Assembly: GCA_002751075.1 (NCBI GenBank)
Contig: NAOQ01001036.1
Span: 7,529 to 17,571 of the forward strand
DNA length: 10,043 nt
Direction: 5' to 3'
From: Ichthyophonus hoferi
Lineage: Eukaryota > Opisthokonta > Ichthyosporea > Ichthyophonida > Ichthyophonidae
Shown here: in pieces, positions 1 through 7,535 of the stretch
How the letters are laid out: every line of letters starts with the position of its first letter
How positions within the stretch are numbered: position 1 is the first letter of the stretch
The notes under the pieces: generated by a model
Database searches by the model: none
Told to the model about the DNA's origin: nothing
What the model saw: only the letters and a program-made list of their open reading frames with translations
Program-made: the position numbers and the translations under genes

Positions 1-210
1 TACTATTACTATTACTATTACTATTACTATTACTATTACTATTACTATTACTATTACTATTACTATTACTATTACTATTACTATTACTATTACTATTACT
101 ATTACTATTACTATTACTATTACTATTACTATTACTATTATTATTACTATTACTATTACTATTACTTTTGCTATTACTATTACTGTTATTATTACTGTTA
201 CTGCTACTAT
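1..210. repeat. TACTAT hexamer microsatellite
   Basis: Near-perfect tandem TACTAT runs from base 1 to about 138. Slightly interrupted copies (ATT insertion, TTTTGC change) continue to about 210, just before the acceptor at 231. It lies inside an intron of the left gene and is cut by the window edge. Confidence 0.97.
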
Positions 211-231
211 CCTAATAATATATATTTTCAG

Positions 232-279
232 GTTTCATTGGTGCACTCTACCCGCTGCCCAACGGACCACCACTTACAG
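232..279 (+). CDS. Internal exon of the left gene
   Basis: The acceptor is TATTTTCAG ending at 231 and the donor GTATGT starts at 280. The first two bases complete a codon from an upstream exon; then 15 codons read FIGALYPLPNGPPLT, with one base (G) left for the next exon. This frame is chosen because it joins exon 745-897 without a stop. It is the least certain of the four exons because it is short. Confidence 0.62.
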
Positions 280-1562
280 GTATGTGTCTATATATAGATA
301 TATATACTGTAGGCACTGATACGACATGATCATACCATTTGTCCCCTTTCTGACCATTATTAAGCTACCTTATAAATATATGATGACCTAGTGTGGAAAA
401 TCTCAAATTTGTATTAGTATCTTTAAAAAGTAATAGGACATCGTGATTGGATGGATATTAGGTAATATCTATTATACCGTATTACATTCTATATTTAATA
501 CATAATAAATTATATCAGGGTATCGTATAGCCTATGATAGGTTGATTTTACCATTACTTAGATATAACCAGTCAAATCTTATACATATAATATTCATTAT
601 ATAGAAATATGCGTCTGACTTGAAAACCACCAATCACCCCCCAGATAGCCTATATATAGATACATTCAATTTTAAAGGAGAATTATTATTGGCTTAATAT
701 TTCCCAGTTCAATTTAATGACATTCCTATCCTCCCCCCCTCTAGAGGCTAGCCAGGGCTGTATGAATGTTGGAATGTTGCTTGCTTTTGGGCGCTTTACC
801 GTTGCTAGGGTAGAAGATCTGTTGAATAGCATGAGTGAGAGAGAGGGAGAGGGAGAGGGAGAGGGAGTTGGATGGGACAGTCTACAGGAGAATATAGGTA
901 GGTACAGCTATAGTATAGTAGAGCGTGTGTTGTTGTGCTATCTAGTGTGATATGTGTAGTATTGTTATAGTATAGTATTTCTATAGTATAGCAGGCAAGT
1001 AGGGGTATGTATGGTTCTATGTGGTCTTCAAGTATGATCTATAACCTGTAATCTATGCTTTACAGTAATCTATTAATATCGTCTTTAGATGCAAGTGAGT
1101 ATGGTCCAGTCAAGATATGACAATGCGAATGATTATTAATTATATTATCCTAATTATAATTACTCTAATTTTTAATTAGCGTTCGCCAATGATATTATCA
1201 TACTCACCATCCCCTCTTTCTAGGCATATTGGAAGATATAATCTTGCTGGTGCAATATCATGCATTGCACTATATCTCAAATGATCCGGATATGGATGAC
1301 CCGACCCGCCAGGCCCTAATTAACAGTATAGATCGCATGTGCAAGATGGCCCATCGGGTATGTATATCTAATAATATCCGCCAATTATAATCCACCACAT
1401 GAGAAATCAAACGCTGCAAATGGTCTAAATACAATTATAATTTAAAAACTAATGGCCATGTGTCCAATCCTGTAATGTTGTATTATTAGGAGGAATATTA
1501 GTGGCTTATTCACATCTGTGTGCAGGATATTATAACTAGATGGTTAATGCTATTGTACTCTA

Positions 1563-1597
<35 letters not shown>

Positions 1598-1836
1598 GAT
1601 TAACCATCTATACCATCTAATGATCCTAATATCATCTCTCCTGTAGACCCATCATACTTGGTTGCTAATCTTGCACCTCTTGCCATATACAGGTTTTAGA
1701 TGTCAATCTCACCGCCCAGCCAATTAGCAGTTCCCATCCATCTATTAATCGCATCCGATCTGACATTCGATCACTGTGGATGCATAAGATTCGACCAATG
1801 GCTGACTGGACCGCATCGTTAATTAATAAGGCATAA
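232..1836 (+). CDS. C-terminal part of an unrecognised multi-exon protein gene (5' end outside window)
   Basis: Four exons splice in frame: 232-279, 745-897, 1224-1357 and 1693-1836 (stop TAA 1834-1836). Each acceptor ends in AG after a pyrimidine-rich run, and the donors are GTATGT, GTAGGT and GTATGT. The phases fit throughout: the codons GAG and GGC are split across introns 1 and 2, and intron 3 is phase 0. The 158 visible residues contain a Pro/Gly-rich start (GALYPLPNGPPLTEASQG), a predicted helix-rich middle (ILEDIILLVQYHALHYI) and a basic, Trp-containing tail (DIRSLWMHKIRPMADW). No signal peptide, membrane segment or catalytic motif is visible. The length, helicity and lack of motifs would suit the end of a scaffold-like helical protein, but I do not recognise the family and assign no function. 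The consistent phases across three introns are the main reason to believe the model. The gene continues left of the window through the TACTAT array. Confidence 0.72.
280..744 (+). other. Intron of the left gene
   Basis: 465 nt from GTATGT to CCCCCTCTAG. It contains one TGATTGG (444-450) and TTTAATGAC near the acceptor as a possible branch site. I see no gene in it. Confidence 0.65.
745..897 (+). CDS. Internal exon of the left gene with a Glu-Gly repeat
   Basis: The acceptor is CCCCCCCTCTAG ending at 744 and the donor GTAGGT starts at 898. It encodes ASQGCMNVGMLLAFGRF, a helical stretch, then acidic Glu-Gly dipeptides made by an in-frame GAGGGA repeat, then GWDSLQENI. The start at 745 is chosen over nearby AGs (746, 751, 755) because only it keeps the phase with the flanking exons and leaves the longest pyrimidine tract. 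Confidence 0.7.
843..866 (+). repeat. In-frame GAGGGA hexamer repeat
   Basis: Four perfect GAGGGA units, with a GAGA lead-in, sit inside the second visible exon of the left gene. Each unit adds Glu-Gly, so length changes keep the frame. Confidence 0.9.
898..1223 (+). other. Intron of the left gene with TATAG units
   Basis: 326 nt from GTAGGT to CTTTCTAG. Short TATAGTATAG runs lie at about 909-992. No coding signal is seen. Confidence 0.7.
1224..1357 (+). CDS. Internal exon of the left gene, helix-rich
   Basis: The acceptor is CCCCTCTTTCTAG ending at 1223 and the donor GTATGT starts at 1358. The 44 full codons begin ILEDIILLVQYHALHYISND and end DRMCKMAHR. The amphipathic, Leu/Ile-rich pattern suggests two alpha helices joined by an acidic loop (NDPDMDDP). 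Codon use is balanced, unlike the surrounding AT-rich intron sequence. Confidence 0.72.
1537..1610. repeat. Inverted repeat around an ATT array
   Basis: TAGATGGTTAAT at 1537-1548 is the exact reverse complement of ATTAACCATCTA at 1599-1610. The loop of about 50 bases is mostly the ATT array, so the intron RNA could fold into a stem with a U/A-rich loop. Confidence 0.85.
1563..1597. repeat. ATT trinucleotide microsatellite
   Basis: About twelve perfect ATT units lie in the third visible intron of the left gene, flanked by a perfect 12-bp inverted repeat (1537-1548 and 1599-1610). Confidence 0.95.
1693..1836 (+). CDS. Terminal exon of the left gene
   Basis: The acceptor TATACAG ends at 1692, with CTAAT 25-35 nt upstream as a likely branch site. 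It has 47 codons and then TAA at 1834-1836, running from VLDVNLTAQPISSSHP through SLWMHKIRPMADWTASLINKA. The open frame stops exactly where the sequence turns into TATAG-type repeats, which fits a true coding end. An antisense ORF covers the same bases and is judged a shadow. Confidence 0.68.
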   Translation, partial: VLDVNLTAQPISSSHPSINRIRSDIRSLWMHKIRPMADWTASLINKA

Positions 1837-1859
1837 TATATTAAAATACTATATGGTTT

Positions 1860-1955
1860 ATAATGAATATGGTATAGTATAAAATAATATAGTATGGTAT
1901 AAAATAGTATCATATCATATCGTAGAGTATAATATAACATAGTATATCATGGATG
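1860..1955. repeat. Degenerate TATAGTATA-type repeat after the left gene
   Basis: Irregular units of ATGGTATAGTATA and CATAT type begin within about 25 bases of the left gene's stop, so they probably lie in its 3' UTR. Confidence 0.75.
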
Positions 1956-2830
1956 ATATAGTATAGTTGTTGTAATACATTGCTAGAAGAGTATCATTTA
2001 AGTAGGAATTGGTTTTGTTTTCAGGTCATGTCTTGGGGCTCCTGGTTTAGTAACACGATACACTAGATTCGTTGTCTATAGTGATGTGTTTAATGATCAT
2101 TTCAGCTAGATATATTTTGGATTAAAGCGAGTAAATAGACGTTGATCTGAGCCTCAAAAAAATTATCAAAAAATCAAGAACCTGTTACTAAATAAAAATA
2201 ATGATATGGCTTGATGGATATAATAATTAAGTATTTATGATAAGTTTAAAAACAATTTAACAACATTTAAAGGAGAGTATAATATGTGGTATGGTATAGG
2301 AATGGAATAAGAACTTTTCAGTTAAGTAATAATGTATTAGAACTTGATTGCAAAAGGTCCTGGAACCATTAAGGGGCTTCTTCAATCTAAAGTAAGGTCA
2401 GATTAGAGTAGGAATAGATTAGAAACAGCTAGGAAATTCCAGATTTACTTGGATTGTTATAATTCTGTTTCTATCTATATCCTATATATACAACTTACTA
2501 GACTTAGTACAAGTGATATAACTATTTCTCCACCACGCTAACCTACATGTTTTATGTAATATCCTTGACACCCAATAGAGACTACGAATGGTTCATAACT
2601 AAAATAAATAAATTGTTGTTAAATTTCAATATAGTTAAAGCTGCTTTTATAACAGCAGAGAATATGCTCATATGGAAGAAAAAGAATTAATATTGACATG
2701 CCATAAAGATTCAGCGACACTGTCATTAAGAAGGAGAACAGAATTTTATTCACATCACACTCCAGTGACAGGACTGGGATTATAAAAGAACTTTAGTTAA
2801 TGGTTTTAATTAGGTAATACCATCCAACCA

Positions 2831-3153
2831 TAGTATAGTATAATAAGGTATATTATATTATAGTTTAGTATAATATAGTGTAGTATAGTATAGTGTAATG
2901 TAGTGTAGTACAGTATAGTGTAGTATGGTATGGTATAGTATAGTATAATGTAGTGTAGTATAATATAGTATAGTATAGTATAGTGTAGTATAGTATAGTA
3001 TAGTATAGTATAATATAGTATAATATAATATAATATGGTTTAGTATAGTATAGTATAGTATTATATAGTATACTACAGTACAGTATGTATGGTATAGTAT
3101 AATATAGTATAGTATAGTATAGTAGAGCATAGTTTATCATAGTATAATATAAT
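2831..3153. repeat. Degenerate TAGTA/TATAG pentamer array, about 320 bp
   Basis: Tandem TATAG pentamers carry frequent G, T or C substitutions (TGTAG, TAATA, TATGG). The array explains the long Tyr/Ile/Leu-rich open frames on the - strand, which are not genes. It is the longest array wholly inside the window. Confidence 0.93.
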
Positions 3154-3654
3154 GAGGTTTATTTATCCTGAATAGTATAATTAACCCGCAGAGCGAGTCT
3201 TGGTTAATGCAAAAAATATTTAATTAACTAATTAATTAGGTAAACAGGGGGCATATTGTTGCACCTTGCTATTCCTCGTTTGGCACATGACATGGCTTTG
3301 TTTTATTGGGCTCTTAATTAAATTTATGCAATTCATTAATTAATGAGTAACTAACCTCGAACTATGCGATTTAATTGGTTAATTTAATCCAATTTTACTT
3401 AATTGAAGTTAAAGCTCATTAAAAAATTAACGGTGCAATACTTATAAACAGATATTTTTTCCGATAAATGTTATCTTAGTATGAATAGATTGTTACTCTG
3501 ATTGGTCTGAGGTTTAGTCACATTTTTACCAGAGATAAATTATTTATCTTCTTCAAATAAATATAACGCAGGATATTAATTTGAACCAATCCCCGCACTG
3601 GTTCTTATGGCTAAACCCAATCTTTAGCTAGCTTTGTTAGGACTATTTTTCGTA

Positions 3655-3670
3655 TACTGACAGGTCAGTA
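3655..3670. repeat. 16-bp palindrome TACTGAC-AG-GTCAGTA
   Basis: Two perfect 7-bp arms are separated by AG in the intergenic region. The shape is that of a dimeric protein site or a tiny hairpin, but no function is shown. Confidence 0.6.
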
Positions 3671-3757
3671 GATCGACGGGAAACTATATAACGCCAACTC
3701 AGTCCATTATCAAGGGCTGAAAAAATGTTTAAATAAATCTTTTTACTTCTTAGTACA

Positions 3758-3774
3758 GGCCTTCATCTAAGGCC
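3758..3774. repeat. GC-rich hairpin GGCCTT-CATCT-AAGGCC
   Basis: Perfect 6-bp arms and a 5-base loop stand out in AT-rich sequence. There is no T-run directly after it, and bacterial-style termination is not expected here. Confidence 0.55.
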
Positions 3775-3870
3775 ATCCTTCATTCCGCGAGAATAAGGAA
3801 AAAATAATAGTGTTGTTCTTTCTACGTACATCCGGTGAGTCATGCAGATAGGAAATTATTCTAACAGAGC

Positions 3871-3902
3871 ATGGGTAAGATAATTACTACACAGGCTGAA
3901 AT
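3871..3902 (+). repeat. Dispersed 32-bp repeat, copy 1
   Basis: This 32-base stretch, containing GATAATTACTACACAGGCTG, matches 6001-6032 at 29 of 32 positions. The three differences are all transitions. Flanking bases do not match. Confidence 0.8.
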
Positions 3903-3932
3903 CCACAAGAACCTCCTTTTTCTCTATATATT

Positions 3933-4079
3933 ATGTCTAATAGAGATGAGGCCTTTCACTATCCAAGGCTAGTTGGTAATGGGTTCCTATACAATTGGTT
4001 AAAAGCAAGGACTGTGTCAGGATATCCAATGGTTAGTATGGTGGCGGATATATTATCTTCACTAACCAGTAGCGCATAG
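3933..4079 (+). CDS. Weak small ORF, 48 codons
   Basis: ATG at 3933 opens a frame to TAG at 4077-4079. It reads MSNRDEAFHYPRLVGNGFLY and ends MVADILSSLTSSA. The residue mix is balanced and unlike the Tyr/Ile-rich products of the repeats nearby, and CTATATATT lies just upstream. There is no recognised domain, and an ORF of this length can arise by chance. It is listed only because the codon mix looks protein-like. Confidence 0.15.
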   Translation: MSNRDEAFHYPRLVGNGFLYNWLKARTVSGYPMVSMVADILSSLTSSA

Positions 4080-4575
4080 TGTCGGAGATATAAAAGGTAA
4101 GATCGGATCTGGGTTTCAATTTAAAGCACTTGATTGGTGGGTATTTATAGATCCCCATCCTAAGTCTTTCAATGTTATTCTTAGATAAATATTGAGTGGT
4201 TGTAATTATAATTATATTTGACTGATCCAATTAGGTAGAAACCAAGATTGTGTATCGAGGAGAGATTATAATTTGAGCATACATCCACGTTTAAACCAAT
4301 CAAGATCACTTATGTATACATGTGTGCGAAAGATACTTGTAATATTAAAACAGGAATATTTAATTGGTTAAGATATTTCTTTTTATAGCTATAATCATTT
4401 AGTATAATTATCAATTATTATTGTATATGTATTCCGGAAAAATGGTTAGTACAATTTATTGATGCTAAATGGTAATCCAAGATGATCAATCAAATTGAAC
4501 CGGTCAATGGCAGAGACCCTGCGACTATATAACAAGCCATTTCAGATCGTGTGTTGGAGTCTAGGTAACACATTG

Positions 4576-4611
4576 CTTAGGCATCATGCCTAAGATAAGT
4601 CCTGTTGACTT
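4576..4611. repeat. Two adjacent perfect hairpins
   Basis: CTTAGGCAT at 4576-4584 pairs with ATGCCTAAG at 4586-4594 (9-bp arms, one central base). AAGTC at 4597-4601 pairs with GACTT at 4607-4611. The pair lies about 260 bases past the aminotransferase stop, so it may fall in the 3' UTR or 3' flank. Confidence 0.65.
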
Positions 4612-4675
4612 GTTTGATAATAAAAAACATGTCTTAGCATATCTGTACTTCATGTATGCAAAGGGACACGTTTAA
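4586..4675 (+). CDS. Very weak small ORF, 29 codons
   Basis: ATG at 4586, inside a hairpin, opens a frame to TAA at 4673-4675. It reads MPKISPVDLFDNKKHVLAYL and then YFMYAKGHV. A TATATAA sequence lies at 4526-4532. The product is not recognised and chance is the simplest explanation. Confidence 0.1.
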   Translation: MPKISPVDLFDNKKHVLAYLYFMYAKGHV

Positions 4676-4869
4676 ACCCCCCTTAATTTGGTATTCTCTC
4701 TCCTTTTAGACAAATATAGATCACAGGAACACTCCTGTCTCTACTTAGTATTCCCAACAAATAAAATTCTATATATAGATTAAGATATAAATAACAATCA
4801 ATATGCAATCTGGATCTGTGCCCAATATATGTATCTCGACCAATAATTCATTGCAGAATCTAAATATAT

Positions 4870-5018
4870 CTAAGTGGAGGTGGTCTCCCTAGCCTCCATC
4901 ATGCATTCTCTCAGGATATCCACAGCTTTATCGACATGCTGAGTGGTGATGATTAAGGGGGGTAAAAGTCGAATTACATTTTCCTTGGCTGTAATCACGA
5001 TCAATCCCTTTCCACGGG
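4870..5018 (-). CDS. ArgD terminal exon: [10 protein letters not shown] and stop
   Basis: The acceptor CAATCACAG ends at 5019. It encodes [20 protein letters not shown] and [19 protein letters not shown], ending in TTST and TAG. The ENV-RLLPPL element is the usual last conserved block of ArgD, so the C terminus is complete. Confidence 0.95.
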
Positions 5019-7477
5019 CTGTGATTGGGTGATGAAAGGTTTTGTTTAGAGTTCAGCCCACTCCCTGTGCTTTATATACTAACAATCCTCCATTCTTATT
5101 GGGCCATCATAGCATGTTTCCAATTTTTTTAAGAGGTAACTATGAGGGGACCTAGGGGGTAATCAACAGGCCTACCTATAGGGGTGGTCTTTCCATACCA
5201 TAACATAGTCTGTTGTTACTTGCAATACCAGATCAAAGAGGAAGAGGATTGGGATGACTAATTCTATTGATAGTTAAAGGTATGACTGGAGAGCTATGTA
5301 GGTAGGTAGGTAGGTAAGTGTCTGTTTATATTAGTAAAGTAGTATACTAGTATGCCTGGTTGTGTGTATGTGAATATATTTATATATGTATAATATATAT
5401 ACATGCGTATTTGTGGGTGTTTTCGTGTATAACTATAAATATATACAGATATAGTTATAATCATATATGTATATAGTTATGGGGTTTTAGGCGGATAATG
5501 GTGATTAAATATTAAATTAGTCAATACAAATAAAGTCTTTCTCACTATATAGAGATCTATCTATGAATCTATCTATTTACTACTCTTTTACCTTTGTCAA
5601 CAATTTCATTAGCTGGACAGGTGGCTTTGATTCCTCGAATCAACCCTGTCCCTCTTATCTTTAGCGAGGTGATAATCGGTTAGTGCGTATATTTAAGTAT
5701 ATTTAACTATATGTGGTCCTCATGGTCTTATTGGGCAAGTTCCTAGCTACCAATACGGGGCTCGTGTCAACTCTAGCTACATATACAGTATAGGAAAAGT
5801 AATTATAATTATACTTATCTAATTAATTAATGCTGAGTTCTGAAATATTCGGTTTGATATATAAAATGCTATATTTAGAAAATATATAAAGGTTGTCTAG
5901 GATAAATTGAGAGCTCTTGATTCTGCAGTGATACTGAATAGAGGCTATACTGTTTCAATCCTAAATTCCCTGCTTGTAATAGTCATCTGCAACCCTAAAT
6001 ATGAGTGAGATAATTACTACATAGGCTGAAATTGATAATTGGTAAAAACTACTAAAGGGAGATAGAGACAGACGATTGGATGTGGTGGGCTATGGATAAT
6101 ACACGGTAAAAAATAGATAGACAGATAAATAGAGATATCTCATAGCAGACTAAATATATATATATAGTAAAGGCATCTTTTAAAAAAATCAATATATATA
6201 TGGTTGTATGAATGAAGACCAATAGAGAGAGAAATATTTACAGGATCTCTCTATATAGTAGGGGATATAAGTAGTTTTATGTGTAACTATATATATAGTA
6301 CTACACCCACAAATAATGCAAGTTGATTGGACCATACACCTACCTCTTTAACAATATCAGGGAAGTCGTACAGAAGTGATTGGAGGGCTCTGTCTAAGTA
6401 GGCGGCTAAAAGAAATGATAGTTAGAACCAGTTACAATTTAACACTTTAATGGAGCAGCATGATTGGTAGAATGTGCATTAAAGGCCTGACTATAGGAAC
6501 ATATTAGGACTAAGCAATCTGTCAGAGATAACAAATAGGAGAAGAAGGAAATATATGATTGGGTGAGAGAGAAAAAGGTAAAGATAGGGTAAAATATTAA
6601 TAAAAGACAAAATTGAAAAGATAAAGATAAAACATAAAATAACAAGAAGAGAGAGAGAATGAGCATGATCGGGGTGCCAATTAGCTTACTAGAGATGAGA
6701 TATAGAGCCAATGAGAAGATGTGCAAATGAAAAATGTTGAAGGGAATGTAGTAATTGGACAAATCATATGGAGGGGATAATGCCACATGTATTGAGGAAG
6801 ATAGGTTGATTGGATGGATCTTTGATTAAAATAACTTCAATTATACAAATGGCAATGTAATTATATTGCAGCTTATGGTTCTATGATCTATACTGATTGG
6901 TGTAATAGAAATACCACCCTTGCCTGGCCAATCCCATCTGTACATTAAATTATAAAGGTTAGGTGATAATGATGGTAAATTCTAATATAATATATATCTA
7001 CATTCATTGACATCATAGCCTAGAGGTACTAACAGGTGTCTCGTACACGTGCGAGAAATAGGGGATCTGTTATGCGAGCCATGACACTATTGGCTGCAGC
7101 ACAGATTAAGGGGCCACCACTGAAGGTAGATCCATGATCGCCAGGCTGCATGCTGGGTGATTGAGTAGTATGGGAATATTAATAAATATATCATTGTAGT
7201 ATACTATATATAAATATTAGTATTTTTATTATATTACTATAGTATCTCAGACCTATCAGTATGACCTAATGATATATAACGAAAAATAATACTTACTTCC
7301 TGCCAACCTTTTCGGTAACTAGGACAGCACCAATTGGTAGACCATTAGCCAATGGTTTGGCTATGGTCAATATATCTGTAGAGTATAATATGCTTATTAT
7401 TATTATATCTGTTATTATTACTACTATTACTATTATTATTACTATTATATTACTATAACTATTACTATTACTATAAC

Positions 7478-7535
<58 letters not shown>

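Larger units (their letters stand above)
1358..1692 (+). other. Intron of the left gene holding the ATT hairpin
   Basis: 335 nt from GTATGT to TATACAG. It contains the inverted repeat and ATT array at 1537-1610, and GCTAATC as a likely branch site near the acceptor. Confidence 0.7.
1837..4869. other. Convergent intergenic region
   Basis: About 3 kb lies between the TAA of the left gene and the TAG of the aminotransferase gene, so both 3' ends point into it. I see no exon chain with matching phases on either strand. It holds a TATAG-type array (2831-3153), a TTAATT-rich block (about 3215-3440), hairpins (3655-3670, 3758-3774, 4576-4611), one copy of a 32-bp dispersed repeat (3871-3902) and a few short ORFs. 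An AATAAA at 2191-2196 could serve the left gene's polyadenylation but is weak evidence in such AT-rich sequence; no clear signal is seen for the other gene. Confidence 0.7.
5019..5591 (-). other. ArgD intron, 573 nt
   Basis: It contains the TAGG repeat and the TATATG tract. In sense orientation CCAATCAC sits three bases before the acceptor AG. No gene is seen on either strand. Confidence 0.85.

Noticed and set aside
717-950. 77-codon + strand frame taken as a whole gene
   Set aside because: Its core is the spliced exon 745-897. The ATG at 717 lies before the pyrimidine tract and acceptor, and the tail after 897 is intron.
1665-1940. 91-codon - strand frame
   Set aside because: It lies antisense to the terminal exon of the left gene and runs into the TATAG-type repeat; the + strand exon fits the splice phases.
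2349-2395. Possible + strand exon ending at a GTAAGG donor
   Set aside because: There is no matching acceptor or partner exon, and the open stretch is under 16 codons.
2650-2790. Short + strand frame around MEEKELILTCHKDS
   Set aside because: It looks protein-like, but another frame over the same bases looks equally so, and there is no splice support; judged chance.
2858-3140. Two overlapping - strand frames of about 90 codons rich in Tyr, Leu, Ile and Thr
   Set aside because: They are translations of the degenerate TATAG pentamer array in two frames; the product is purely repeat-derived.
4033-4230. 65-codon - strand frame
   Set aside because: No recognisable domain, no splice partners in phase, and it overlaps another weak ORF on the other strand; frames of this length are expected by chance in AT-rich DNA.
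3370-4371. 13-base word TTTAATTGGTTAA at 3370 and 4359
   Set aside because: In AT-rich DNA several shared 13-mers are expected by chance in 10 kb, and the flanks differ.
3180-4860. Search for tRNA, snRNA or transposon ends in the non-repetitive intergenic part
   Set aside because: No tRNA T-arm with a matching acceptor stem, no known snRNA box and no paired terminal inverted repeats were found by eye.
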